A stretch of 64,000 nucleotides of DNA, from positions 45,324,014 through 45,388,013 of the forward strand of contig NC_067487.1 of the NCBI RefSeq assembly GCF_947179515.1, given 5' to 3'. The notes beneath the pieces are model-generated. The model was not told where the DNA came from. It saw only the letters and a list, made by a program, of their open reading frames with translations, and searched no databases. Shown here piece by piece: positions 23,694 through 35,281 of the stretch. A program made the translations under genes and the position numbers. The stretch's first letter is position 1; every line of letters begins with the position of its first letter. The stretch comes from Apodemus sylvaticus. Its lineage: Eukaryota; Chordata; Mammalia; Rodentia; Muridae.

Positions 23694-25615
23694 GTATGTA
23701 TTATTCCAGTGGAAAAGGAAATTGAAATGCAAAAGCTTTTTTTAATATCTCTTTTCTGAAGAGTTTTGAAGTCCCTAAATAGCAGAAGAGGCAAATCATA
23801 AAGATAAACCAATTTAATGGGTTTATTGAATATTAATATGAACAGATCATATGTTTTGTAGTTTCAAGTCAAAAACAATAGTAAGACAAGGGCATTCTTT
23901 CCCTTACATCCTCTATCATGACAAGGCCTGTGTCCCTGACTATCTGCCCAGCTGTCACTTGTTCCTGTCCTTGTAGTCCTTTTATCAGATCACCCAAATG
24001 AAATGAAAGTACTGATTGATATTCCCCTTGACCCAAGATGTTTCAGAAAACTGAAACAAAAACTGAAGAGTTCCAGATCTTACTATTGAGTGTGAGCATT
24101 TCAGAGACCTTCTGGTTCAGCTACACTGAAAACTCCCAAACATTCTTTTCCTTGCATTGTCTTAGCAGAATTTGATCCCTCTAAGTAGGGTAAATCACTG
24201 CCTGGCTCAATGACTTGTCTCAAGAAAACATCAGAGTTCCGTTCACATGCTAGCATATTCTTGGTATTTGTGCAACTTTCTATGGCTACCCCGGCAATTG
24301 AAATAGAGCGTCAGAGTATATGCTAGCTACAGAACCATGAGAGTCCCTAAAGACAAAGGGATTCCAGCTGAGAATTTGTGATCCTACATAGTTTTTGAGA
24401 AATATAGTAACTGTGCCGTGAGGTAGCAGAACCTTGGCCACTGACTGCTCTTTCTATAGCAGAATGCTCTAATGCCTGTATTTCCTGTTTGTATGTTTAA
24501 AATCTTTTAAAGTGTGATTTTGTGATTTTCTTTTCTTCTTCAACTTCCTTGATATTTCCACAAAAGAATTAAGAGTAGCTACAAAGGGACATAGTATAGA
24601 AATAATAATTATTCACCGGTTCTGAAGTTTCTCAATCTTCTGAACAAATTCTGAAAACTGTTCAGTGAAGGAACATTCCATCAACAGAGTCACCCAGTAG
24701 AAGACAGTAGCTAATTCCCTAGGTGGGCTACAATATGTCTCTTGACCTTCAAGGAAGGTGAAATTATACAACTTTAAAATATAGGAAAATCAAATTCACA
24801 GGGGCTTAATAATAGTAAACTATTTTCATGTCATCCCATGTTTATCCCTGCCAAACAAATGTGCTTTTGGGGACACTGTCAGCACCTTTTGACAAGATGG
24901 TTTCTTTTTTAACACGAGACCAAGAGCTTCACACAAATGTAACTTAGAACAGCTTATTTTAAGGTCATATTGGAGAGGTAGTGGATTCATCAAATATTCA
25001 TCAAGGTCTGAAACTGAATTTGATTTTGTATAGCATGTTCACTTTATAGAATCATTTTTATTGAAACACTGTCAGAGTTCTGGACATGTGAGCGTCTACT
25101 CAAATCAATTCTTGTCTAGCTGGTCAACATAATGTGCAGCCAACCCTCTGCTGCTATCTATCTCAGAATGTGGGCCAACATGGCAGCCAAATCTTGACCT
25201 CACTAAACTTCACTGAGAGGGCTGTGGTTCACTGGAGTCAAGGGTCATGTTGGGGGACTACATGGTTTCAGGGATGTAAATCAATTGCTAGTTTTGTATA
25301 GGTACCTTTAGGAAATCTTTCCTCTGACTTCTGTCCTAAATTTGACTTATCCCACTCAATGTGTTATAAAGGTCTGAAGTTTAGAGGAAACTGTTACAAG
25401 CACTATTCTGAGGTGTAGTAGACAAAAAAAAAAAAAAAAAAAAACATGGCCAATAGAAAATCTTGGCCAATTCAGTCTTAGGACTCCATGGGTAGTTTTC
25501 CCAACCTTGTAGGAAGAAATTTTTACATATGTTAACAAATATCAAAAGTGTAAGTGGTTCCCATTTGGAGCTAGGAAGCAGCTGAGAGCTTAATATCTTT
25601 CTTCAGTGTTGGTGC
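22742..25615. other. About 2.9 kb without recognisable gene
   Basis: Contains (TG)n at about 23661-23690 and an A run at 25423-25444, otherwise no repeat landmark. 23190-23440 has higher complexity and several CpGs and could be a conserved non-coding element. The two 61-codon frames there, one on each strand, look incidental. Confidence 0.45.
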
Positions 25616-25905
25616 TCAATGCCAAGTCTCAGAATCCAAGCAATCTACTCTCAAGGGATTACACACCAGGGGTTCCAGTGCCTCCTACCAGCACAACAGA
25701 TGCCAAGCTATGTGGATCTAATACTGACAGCAAATCTCTCCCTTGCTTCAGTGTCCACTGTCCTCAGTGAACAAGGAATAATGGGTTTCATGGATCTAGG
25801 GGCATGGCTGATGCCACTAATGGGCAACGTGTTGGTACAGAACGAATTATCACTCATCCTCCCCTATATGACAATAAAGACCCATATACCTCGGAAATAA
25901 AGGAC
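25616..25905 (+). other. Unplaced sequence with a 93-codon open frame and two AATAAA-type signals
   Basis: Open frame 25619-25900 encodes 93 residues with no domain I recognise. AATAAA at 25873-25878 and a second at 25896-25901 follow closely, as in an LTR or retrocopy 3' end. No poly(A) tract or duplication was found. Function unknown. Confidence 0.35.
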
Positions 25906-26794
25906 TTTTCTCAGCTGCCTTCTTCCCAAGCACCATTTGAGACATGATTCTCATTTATGTCTGCTTCCTCTCATAAGAATAGCATGATTCATTTCTGGCC
26001 CTTTCTGTTGCAGACAGCAGATGCCACCCATGTGTGAGACCTCCATGTGACATTTGAGTACCACAACAAGAATGACTAATGGCTTCGTCAGTAGTTGATA
26101 TAACTTTTGATGTAGAAAAGGGGTAGCTTCTTTTGCCTAGACAAGAACGAAAACCTCCTGTGGTAAAGCCTTGTTTTACAAGCTCATGAGGATAGACTGA
26201 AGCCAGAGGATGGAAAGAAGCCCTATGCCCTTGAAGAAATGTTAAGATGAGAGAAATACGAATTCCTCAAAGCTGTTACTCGCAGGCCCTACTGGTAGAA
26301 TCTGCTGTCCCTACTCTTTCCATCTGCCTTTTCCAGATGCAAAAGCTTCAGCCAACTTGCCCTGACAGCTTGGCTTCTCTTACTCTCTATCTCTAAAGGA
26401 GCCCTCCTTCCATCTCACCCTATGCAGCTGCTTACAAACTTCCATTACTAAGCCTGTCTGCCTTTCAACCTCAAACTCTGAAAGGATAACTACTGCTCCT
26501 TTTTCTCCCTTCATCTCTTCCCAGCAGCGATCTAGAGTGCAGCTCCTCTGTTCTGTATTCTCTAATATGATTGTCCTTGAGGTTCCTTCTGAGTCCATTT
26601 TTTAAAGTTATTTTATATATGAAACTAAGAGTCTACAAATGGACAGTGTGTCAGAATTCCTGAGGCTTAGGAATGGGAACAGTTCTTGGCCCAACATTGC
26701 TATCCAATTGCTCTCCACTACCACCTACCTCTGTAAATATCTGTATTGAAGAATAAGTCAAGTCTCCATTGTCTATAGCTTCTCAAGTCTGTCT
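25906..26794. other. No gene recognised
   Basis: Mixed composition, with no repeat landmark seen. Pyrimidine-rich 26290-26550 gives an incidental minus-strand frame. Confidence 0.4.
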
Positions 26795-26935
26795 GTAACT
26801 GCAATTCCAGTTGATCTGGTGCTATCTTCTGACTTTTGTAGGTACCAGAGACACATATGTTGTTCACATATATGCATGCAGACAAACCATCATATGCATT
26901 AAATGAATGAATGAATAATGTATAAAAAATTTTAA
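26795..26935 (+). repeat. B3 SINE, 3' part
   Basis: CTGTAACTGCAATTCCAGTT, GGTGCTATCTTCTGACTTTT and ATATATGCATGCAGACAAAC are followed by AATGAATGAATG, as in B3 3' ends. Confidence 0.7.
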
Positions 26936-28089
26936 ATTAGGCAGGATTCTAGCTTAGATCCAGTTCAGACAGAGATACATAAAATGATGCCTACTCAAGA
27001 AAAGAAAACATACACATGAAAATACCAAAAAGAAGGGAAAACTCTTATTTTGATGACTTTATACCAAAAGACAGATTTTAATAAACTTTCTTCCAGATTG
27101 AAAATTAGTGACCTGCCTATAGCATGCTACAATTTCAAAACCTGTTCACCTGCTTAGAGTTGCATTCAGGTGCTTCAGCTGTGCTCCCTAAAAGGAAGAA
27201 TAATATGTATTACCACAACTGCATTATAAATGAAAACAGAATAATCAACAAAGTTTCTTCCTGATGTTCCAGTCAGTACTATTAGAAGGCATGTTGTTTC
27301 AAAGTTTACTTTCTAAACAAAGATATCCCGAAGCTGGCTTGATTTCTTAAGGGCTTTTGAGATCATCTGTTCCTGCATCAGTCATGAGTGATGCAAAACG
27401 TTGCCGCAACTGCTATTGTCATTTCTTGAGGTTTCCAAATGCCACTCTTCATTCCAAAAGCTTCCAACAGGTTGTACACAATGAGCAGGAAACAGATGCG
27501 TCCTAGTGATTTATTTAAATATTTTATGAGTATTTACTCCAGACAGAGAATGAAAATACCAGCCCCACAGAATGCAAATTCTGTACAAGAAATTCTCATT
27601 AAAATGTCCCCACCTTGTGGGTTCACAGACTGAAAGGCAAAACATAAAACCTCCAAAGCCAAGTTCTAGTCAAGCTTCCATTGATTGCCTTTGTGTCACT
27701 TGGTTTCTGAAAGCTATGGTAAGTCAGAAACGTTTATTTCTAATGAGGAACCTGGGAAATAAAGACTTAAAATTTGATGGCATAAATTCAGTTTATGAAA
27801 TTATGAAATATCATGTACTTATATTACAGCTTTTTTTTGTTCCTGTGAGGTCTTATGAAGTTTCATAATTGCTTTTTAGTTTGGAAATAATCTTAAATCT
27901 TTGCAGGGTGGCAAAAGACAAATTCATTTAAAAGGCCATAACCAGGTGACAGTAAGAAGAAAGAGCTAAAATACTCTTTCACAAATTGTCACATAACCGA
28001 GTAAGTGGGTATTCTCAAATGACCACAGCTGTGTTCCTTCATGGACCACTGTATCACCATGGATTGTGTGCTAAGGTAGGTTAGAACAC
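26936..28089. other. No gene recognised
   Basis: About 1.15 kb with no repeat landmark. The 98-codon frame at 27572-27868 has no recognisable domain. 27350-27430 contains a CpG-bearing stretch around TGATGCAAAACGTTGCCGC. Confidence 0.45.
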
Positions 28090-28099
28090 GTGCGTGTGC

Positions 28100-28148
<49 letters not shown>

Positions 28149-28174
28149 TGTGTGTGTGTGTGTATGTGTGTGTG
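28090..28174. repeat. (TG)n microsatellite
   Basis: Over 80 bases of TG/CG/TATG repeat. The Cys-Val and Thr-His frames on the two strands are artefacts of it. Confidence 0.95.
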
Positions 28175-28367
28175 CAATGTAATATATCTGGCTATGGCAG
28201 ATGTAGACCATATCCATTATCTTCTTCACTTGCTCTCCACCCCCATTGTTTTTCAATTAAGTCTGGTTTTGGGGAGGGATTGTTTGGTTGTTTGGTTTTT
28301 GGTTTTTGTCTTTTTTTGGTGGTGGTGGTGGTGTGGTACTGGTGGTAGAATTTTTGTTTTGTTTCTG

Positions 28368-29096
28368 TCTTAACATACTCACTTTACATCCAGTTCACTG
28401 GCCCCCTCCTGGTCACACCCTGCCACAATCCTTTCTCCCCCTCCCCCCTCCCCATCTCCTCTGAGCCAGTGGGGACCCCTTTGAATATCCCCCAACCCTA
28501 GCACTTCAAGTCTCTGCAAGGCTAGGTGCATCTTCTTCCACTGAGGCCAGACAAGGCATCCCAACTAGAAGAATATATTCCACATACAGGCACCAGAATT
28601 TATGGTCGAAACCTCTGCAATTGTTCAGAACCCATAAGAAGACCGAGCTACACATCTGTTACATATGTGAGGAGAAGCCTCGGTCCAGCCTGTGTTTTAT
28701 CTTTGGTTGGTGGTTCAGTCTCTGAGAGACCCAAGGGTTCAGATTAGTTGACTGTTAGGCTTCCTGTGGAGTTCCTATCCCCTATGGGGCCCACAGTCCT
28801 TCCTCCTATTCTTCCATAAGAGTCCCTCAAGCTCCATCCACTGTTGGGGTCTCAAGTTGGGCAGGTTATTGGTTGGCTGTTCTCTCAGTCTCTGTTCCAT
28901 CCCCCCGTCCCTGCATTTCTTGTAACAGGATAAATTTTGGGTTGAAAGTTTTGCGAACGAGGTGTCCCTAGCATTCCATTGAGGTTTCTGCCTGGCTACA
29001 GAAGGTGTCCTCCTCAGGTTCCATATCCCTAATGCTGTGAGTCACAGATAAGGACACACCCATTGATTCTTGAATACCCCCTGCATCTTATCCCAA
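28368..29096 (-). mobile_element. Lx-type L1, 3'UTR segment (part 1 of a ~3.5 kb antisense L1)
   Basis: Antisense 3'UTR beginning ACATCCAGTTCACTGGCCCC. It shares ordered landmarks with 20022-20800 (GTGCATCTTCTTCCACTGAG and TCTCAAGTTGGGCAGGTTAT). The element continues after the repeat at 29097-29439. Confidence 0.88.
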
Positions 29097-29439
29097 CTGT
29101 CTTAGTTAGAGTTTTACTGCTGTGAACAGACACTGTGACCAAGGCAAATCTTATAAGGACAACATTTAACTGAAACTTGATTACAGGTTCAGAGATTCAG
29201 TCCATTATCAGGGTAGGATCATGGCAGCATCTAGAGAGTGATGTGACTGGAGGAGCTGAGAGTTCCACTCTTGGTCTGAAGGCAGCTAGGAGAAGACTAG
29301 CATCCAGGCAGCTAGGTTAAGGGTCCAAAAGCCCATGCCCATAATGACATTATTCTTCCAACAAGGCCACACCTTTTCCAACAAGGCCACACCTCCTAAC
29401 ATTGCCACTCCCTGAGCCAAGCATATACAAACCATTATA
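29097..29439. repeat. Rodent MER-type repeat inserted in the L1
   Basis: Starts CTGTCTTAGTTAGAGTTTTA and contains TGAACAGACACTGTGACCAA and CAACAAGGCCACACCTCCTA. It is the same family as 44593-44944. It interrupts L1 sequence that resumes at about 29443. The family belongs to the abundant rodent repeats, and I leave its class open. Confidence 0.8.
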
Positions 29440-30193
29440 CCAGGTCTTTGTCTATTCCTGGAGATGCCCTTTACCTCCCCACCCTTGTCAGTTGCAAATT
29501 TCCATTCATTCTCATGGCCATCAGGCCATCCCTCCGTCCCACCCTACATCTGGTCCTGAGTGCCCCACTCTCCCCAAATCCCTTCCCCATACCCTCTCCT
29601 ACCCACTTTCCTTCTTCAATCTGCTCCTATGGCTATTTTACTCTCCCTTCTAACTGAGATTTAAGCATCCTCACTTGTGATTTCCATCTAGTTTAGCTTC
29701 TTTGGGTCTGTGGAGTATAGCATGGATATCCCATATTTTATGGCTATTATTCACTTATAAGTGAGTACATACCATGTATGTTCTTTTAGGTCTGGGTTAT
29801 CTTACTCAGGATGGTATTCTCATGCTCTATTTCCCTGAAAAATTCATGATGTCTTTGTTTTTAATAGCTGAATAGTATCCATTGTATAGATTAGCTTATT
29901 ATCTTTATCCATTCTTCAGTTGAGGGACATCTGGATTGTTTCCAGTTTCTGGCAATTACAAATAATGCTACTACGAACATAGTTGAGCAAGGGCCTTTGG
30001 AGGATAGTGGAACATCTTTTGAGTATATGCGCAGGAGCAGTATAACTTGGTCTTGAGGTAGAACTATTCCAAGTTTTCTGAAAAATTGCCAAATTGATTT
30101 CCAAAGTGGTATACAAGTTTGCAATCCCACAAGCAATAGATGAGTGCTCCTCCTTTTCCACATCCTCCCTAGCACATGCTGTTACTTGAGTTT
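29440..30193 (-). mobile_element. L1, 3'UTR/ORF2 C-terminal segment (part 2)
   Basis: Antisense L1. The start of the 3'UTR and the ORF2 C-terminus are visible as GCAATCCCACAAGCAATAGA, GGCAATTACAAATAATGCTA and ATCCATTCTTCAGTTGAGGG. It includes the minus-strand frame at 29891-30175, which encodes a worn ORF2 C-terminus ('KLGIVLPQDQVILLLRIYS'). Confidence 0.9.
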
Positions 30194-30298
30194 ATTTTTC
30201 TAACACTTCATAAATTTGCATATCATCTTTGCACAGGGGCCATGCTAATCTTCCCTGTACCATTCCAGTTGTAGTGTATGTGCTACCAAAGTGAGCAC
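30194..30298 (-). pseudogene. U6 snRNA retropseudogene inside the L1
   Basis: On the minus strand, 30298-30200 reads as a near full-length U6 snRNA. It starts GTGCTCACTTTGGTAGCACA and contains the conserved GAAGATTAGCATGGCCCCTG and a U6-like 3' end, then a short poly(A) (T at 30195-30199 on the + strand). The 12-base repeats TTACTTGAGTTT (30182-30193) and TCACTTGAGTTT (30299-30310) flank it and the L1 reads through on either side, so it was copied in by L1 machinery. Substitutions in the 5' half and the absence of U6 promoter elements (it sits in L1) argue against a functional snRNA gene. Confidence 0.93.
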
Positions 30299-32237
30299 TC
30301 ACTTGAGTTTTTGATCTTAGCTACTACAGTAGGTGTAAAATAGAATCTCAGAGTTGTTTTGATTTCCATTTCTCTGATGACTAAGGACTTTGAACATTTC
30401 TTCGAGTACTTCTTGACCATTCAAGATTCCCCTGTTGAGGAATTATCTGTTTAGTTCTGTGCTCCATTTTTAAATTGGGTTATTTGGATTGTTGGTGTCT
30501 AACTTCTTGAGTTCTTTATAACGTTTAGATATTAGCCCTCTGTCAAATGTGGGGTTGGTGAAGATCCTCTCCCAATCTGTAGGCTGCCATTTTGTCCTAT
30601 TGACAATGTTCTTTGCCTTATGGAAACTTTGCAGTTTCATGAGGTCCCATTTATTAATTGTTGTTCTCAAAGCCTGGGCCATTGGTGTTCTGTTCCGGAA
30701 ATTATCTCCAGGACCAATGTGTTCAAGGCTATTTCCCATATTATTTTCTAAGAGATTTATTGTATTTGGTTTTATGTTGAGATCCTTGATCCACTTGGAC
30801 TTGCATTGCGAACAGGGTGACAAATATGGATCTATTTCATTCTAGTACACATAGGCATCTAGTTAGACCAGCACCATTTGTTGAAGATGCTTTCTTTTAT
30901 CCATAGTATGGTTTTGGCTTCTTTATCAAAGATCAAGTGTCCATAGGTGTTTTGGTTTATTTCTGGGTCTTCAACTCAATTTCATTGATCAACATTTCTC
31001 TTTCTGTACCAATACCACACAGTTTTTATCACTATTGCTCTGTAGTACAGTTTGTGTTCAGGGATGGTGATTCTTCCTGAAGTTCTTTTATTGCTCAAAA
31101 TTGCTTTAGCTATCTTGGGTTGTTTTATTTTTCCATATGAAGTTGAGAACTGCTCTTTCAAGGTCTACAAATAATTGTGTTGGAATTCTTATGTGGATGG
31201 CACTAAACCTGTAGATTGCTTTGGGTAAGGTGGTCATTTTTACTATGCTAATCCTCCTATCAATGAGCATGGGAGAGCTTTCCATCTTTTGATATCTTCT
31301 TCAATTTCTTCCTTTGAGCAGGGTCTTGAAGTTCTTGTCCTATAGATCTTTCACTTGCTTGGCTAGATTTACAACATGATATTTTATATTATCGTGGCTA
31401 TTATAAAGGGTGTTGTTTCCCTACTTTCTTTCGCTGTCAGTTTATCATTTGTAAAAAAAAAAAGAGAGAGAGAGAGAGCTACTGATTTCTTTGAGTTAAT
31501 TTTGTATCTAGCCACTTTGTTGAAGGTGTTCATCAGCCTTAGGAGTTCTCTGGTAGAATTTTTTGGGTCACTTATGTGTACTATCATATCATCCACAAAC
31601 TGATAGTTTGACTTCTTCTTTTCTGATTTGTATCCCTTTGGTCTTCTTAAGTTGTCTTATTGCTCTGGTTAGAAAGAGGGCAGCACTATTTTGTTCCTGA
31701 TTTTATTGGAATTGCTTTAATGTTTTCTCCATTTAGCTTGATGTTGGCTACTAACTTGCTGTGTATTGCTTTGATTATGTTTATGCATGTGGCTTGTATC
31801 CCTGATCTCTCTAACACTATAAACATGAAGGTGTGTTAGATACTGCCAAAGCTTTTTCAGCATCTAACGAGATGATCATGTGTTTTATTTCTTTTAGTTT
31901 ATTTATATGGTGGATTATGTTACTAGATTTTTGTATATTGAACCACCCCTGCATTTTTAGGATGAACCCTACTTGATCATGATGGATGATGCTTTTGATG
32001 TGTTTCTGAATTCAGTTTTCGAGTATTTTATTTGAGTATATTTCCATCAATGTTCTTTATGAGTTATAGGGCCATTTACATAGTTTGCTGATCTCGAGTG
32101 TTATCTTTCTAGAAAATCCTCCATTTTTTAAAGATTTTCCAATTTTGTGGAGTATGTGCTGCTGAAGTGGGACCTAATGATTTTTTGAATTTCCTCATTT
32201 TCTGTTATGTCTCTTTTTCTATTTCTGAGTAGTTAGT
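30299..32237 (-). mobile_element. L1 ORF2 segment (part 3)
   Basis: Antisense ORF2 continues from the C-terminal third through the reverse transcriptase region. On the minus strand 30823-30470 encodes 'SKWIKDLNIKPNTINLLE', and 31596-31384 encodes 'MDDMIVHISDPKNSTRELL', the sequence at the RT active-site loop, with the FADD context worn. Numerous frameshifts. A (GA)n tract sits at 31463-31479. The similarity fades at about 32237. Confidence 0.9.
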
Positions 32238-32443
32238 CATTTACTGATATTGTTTCCTACTGAACCTGTGACTCACTAATTTATCTAGACAAGGACCTTC
32301 CTGTTTCTACTTCTCAGTGATGGGATTTTAACTATGTACTGCTGCGCTTGGCTTTTCACAGGGAAGCTTGGGATCCAAATTCAGACCTGTACGCTTGGGT
32401 AGCAAGCACTTCACCATCTCAGCTATGTCTCCAGCCCCACTTT
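32238..32443 (-). repeat. B4 SINE
   Basis: Antisense composite. A B1-like part (CTTCTCAGTGATGGGATTTT, TGTACTGCTGCGCTTGGCTT) is followed by an ID-like part (GCAAGCACTTCACCATCTCA, GCTATGTCTCCAGCCCCA). Confidence 0.78.
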
Positions 32444-33545
32444 CTTTCTTTTTAGAGTTCCCTAATCATATATATGGAATGAAAATACATGGTCTGTTCT
32501 ACATACACAGCCCTGTCACTCTTAGTGGTTCTAGGGTTTTTTCATGCTGAAACATATGTTAGAACGGTATTTCTTTTCAGGGTTGAATATCACTACATTA
32601 TATCAATATACCATGTTTTCCCATTCATCTACTGATGAATATTGGCATTGTTTGTAGTATTCCATCCTTGTGAATAATGCTGATATTTGTCTATATGACT
32701 TTGTATGGCAAAATGTCTTCTGATGTGAGTATCTACTAAGAGTGGAATTAATTGGTTGTCTGAAAATGCCATGTGAGCCTTATGTCGAACTTTGAAAAAC
32801 AAGGAGACTTTTGAAAATTGGTTGTACTATTTAGAATCTATGGAGCCATAGGGATAGCTCAGTGGTTAAGAGCAATCATTGCTTATAAGTTTAATGCCCA
32901 GCATCCATATGTCAGGTCACAACTGTCTGATGCTGTCTTCTGACATAAATTTGCAAATATACATGTAAAGTTTCAATATACATAAAATACATAAATAAAA
33001 AATATAAAAAAGTATGTATGTGTGTTAATTTTTCTACACATTGCCTAATTTTGTTACTGTCTCATAATCATGCTTGATGGTCATGAAGTGGTAGTTTTTC
33101 ACATTAGAGAATGATGTTGACATATTTTCATATACTTTTTGATAATTGTTATTGTCTTCTCATTTAAATAATATTTTTAAAATTATTGAATTACACATTA
33201 TTACTAGACACGTATAGATTAGTGATTTGCAAACCGTTTCTCCACTAGTGTAGCATTTATTTCCTTTTTTGATTGTCTAACATTTTTGATGATGGATTTT
33301 GAAGTATATCTTTCAAATTGTACTAAAAAGCATTTTGTATTTTTTTAACACTTGTGTTATTGCCATTGCATCTAAGAGACTACTAACTAATCCAAAGCAG
33401 TGAGGATGTATTACTGTGTTTCTAGTAAGCATCTTGTAGTGTTGTTTTTATATTTATGTTTATGATTTATTTGAGTTAATATTTGTGGATAGTTTAAGAA
33501 AAGTACCTCTACTCCTGCATTATTGCCTCATGTTCTGTTGAGTAG
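32444..33545 (-). mobile_element. Ancient L1M-type fragment, split by a B3 SINE
   Basis: Antisense mammalian-wide L1 ORF2 end. CCCATTCATCTACTGATGAA, CCTTGTGAATAATGCTGATA and AAGAGTGGAATTAATTGGTT occur before the SINE at 32844-33015. After it, ATGGTCATGAAGTGGTAGTT, GAATGATGTTGACATATTTT and ATTAGTGATTTGCAAACCGT follow in canonical order. Very diverged. Confidence 0.7.
32844..33015 (+). repeat. B3/B2-type SINE
   Basis: GGATAGCTCAGTGGTTAAGA, TAATGCCCAGCATCCATATG, CTGTCTTCTGACATAAATTT and an A-rich tail of CATAAATAAAAAAT type. It interrupts the ancient L1. Confidence 0.82.
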
Positions 33546-34208
33546 ATAGTTTATGATAGTTTATAATACACTATAGTATTTGCTTTGTGCCTACTTTTGC
33601 ATGCTTTTAAATCTAGTCTCTTCATATTGGTCTTGCAACCTGGGCAAATTTTAGTAATATATAATACCTTTGCTCAAATACAAGCTCACCAGCCTTCCAT
33701 ATCACTATTTCCATTCCATCTTTCAGACCATTACTGACATATAAATTGTATTAATTTATGTACATTGATAGGTTTATAATTATCATACTGTATAATTTCT
33801 GTTTATCCCTTTGGTTTTTATTTTGCTTCTTTCTCAACATGGCCTCAGCTCTGTAGAGCATTCAAGTCTCCATTATGTAATTATTCTTCTGTTTCTTAAA
33901 TTCTGGCATTACAGATGTGCCCATTTCACTTATGACATCTGCTGTCTCTTGAATCTTTTAAGAATTGTAAATAAAAACAGGCTTTATTATCTTTTACACT
34001 TATGAATGTTGAGTTCGCTTTATTGATGTTCTTTCTTCTTTAATGTAAATTTGAGTTACTGCCAAGTGTCTTTTCAGAACGGAGGGTTTCTTTAGCATTC
34101 GTTATAGAACAGAGATACTAGCAATAGTTTCTTTCAGAATTTACTAAGACCTAAGAATATCTGAATTTCTCAGCTCTACTCCTGGACAATCTTGTTGCAC
34201 TTGATTAA

Positions 34209-34267
<59 letters not shown>

Positions 34268-34789
34268 CTCCTCTCTCTCTCTCTCTCTCTCTTTTTAGAA
34301 GGCTTTACTCTGATAATCATGGTGTCTCATGAGAAATTGTTTCTTAATTTTAGGGTCTCCTTATGTAGTAAGAGTGTGATTGCTACCTTATTATGCCCTT
34401 TTCGACCTTTGACAGTTGACTGTGAGTCAAGATGTGGATCTCTTTAGTTTTTACATAGAATAAGAATTTTAATACTTTTCATCCTATTGAGTAAGGTTGT
34501 CAGATTGTACTTTATTAAACATACTTTCCTGTTCTAATTTTCTCTCCTCTCTTCTGTGATTCTCATCACATATATACTAACACTTTCTTTTCTTTCTTCC
34601 TTGATTTCTTTATTTCTTGCCTGCTTCTTCTCTCTTGTCTCTTCCACACACTGAAAACTCTTCTTTGATCTATTTGAAAATGACTAATTCTTTTCTTCTG
34701 AAAATTCAAATGTTGTTCCGTTTTCCTTGTAATTTTTTGATTATTAGATACTACACCTTTCAACTTCTAGCTTTTGAAGATTTATCTTC
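33546..34789 (-). mobile_element. Ancient L1M-type fragment, probable
   Basis: Order and wording match an old L1M antisense region: TTACTGACATATAAATTGTA, GAGTTACTGCCAAGTGTCTT, GGAGGGTTTCTTTAGCATTC, then the CTTCCTTGATTTCTTTATTT region near 34590. The level of divergence makes the boundaries and family uncertain. A (TC)n tract lies inside. Confidence 0.5.
34212..34292. repeat. (TC)n microsatellite
   Basis: About 80 bases of TC repeat with two short interruptions near 34264-34272. Confidence 0.95.
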
Positions 34790-34982
34790 ATTACTTTTAA
34801 TTATGTGTAGGTGTGTGTATCTACACACACACATTCAGGTGCTCTCTGAGCCAGAGGTGTCAGGTTCCATAGAGCTTGGAGTTACAGATGACTGTGGACT
34901 GTCTGATATGTGAACTGAGTATACAATTCATTTTCAGGAAGAGCCACAAATACTCTTAACCAAGCCAACTCTCAAGCCCCAG
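34790..34982 (-). repeat. B3 SINE
   Basis: A TG-rich 3' end with ACACACACATTCAGGTGCTC, then GTGTCAGGTTCCATAGAGCT, GGAGTTACAGATGACTGTGG, CTCTTAACCAAGCCAACTCT and CAAGCCCC. Degraded. Confidence 0.78.
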
Positions 34983-35110
34983 CCTTCCGATTTCTTATTT
35001 TCTATTATTATATTTCTTTTCTTGATATTCTATATTTAGTGAGATTTCATTAGCCTATGTCTATTCTTTGTATTTTTGTTAGAATTTTAAAGCTTTAAAA
35101 TTTTTTCTTT

Positions 35111-35281
35111 GTTGTATGTGGTGGCAGACAGCTCTAATACCAGCAATAAGGAGAGAGAGGCAGGCGAATCTCCATGAGTTGCAGTCCATTTCAGTTTATG
35201 TAGAAAGGTCGAAGCAAGCCAGGGCTACACTGGGAGACTTGTCCCAAAACAAACAAACAAACAAACAAACAAACAAACAAA
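35111..35281 (+). repeat. B1 SINE with (AAAC)n tail
   Basis: Landmarks GTTGTATGTGGTGGCAGACA, GAGGCAGGCGAATCTCCATG and AAGCAAGCCAGGGCTACACT, then nine AAAC units (35246-35281) grown from the A tail. Confidence 0.85.

Noticed and set aside
28094..28373. Cysteine-valine-rich plus-strand peptide
   Set aside because: Translation of a (TG)n microsatellite followed by TGG-rich sequence.
30194..30298. Functional U6 snRNA gene
   Set aside because: It has a poly(A) tail and flanking duplications, carries many substitutions in the 5' half, and sits in L1 with no snRNA promoter.
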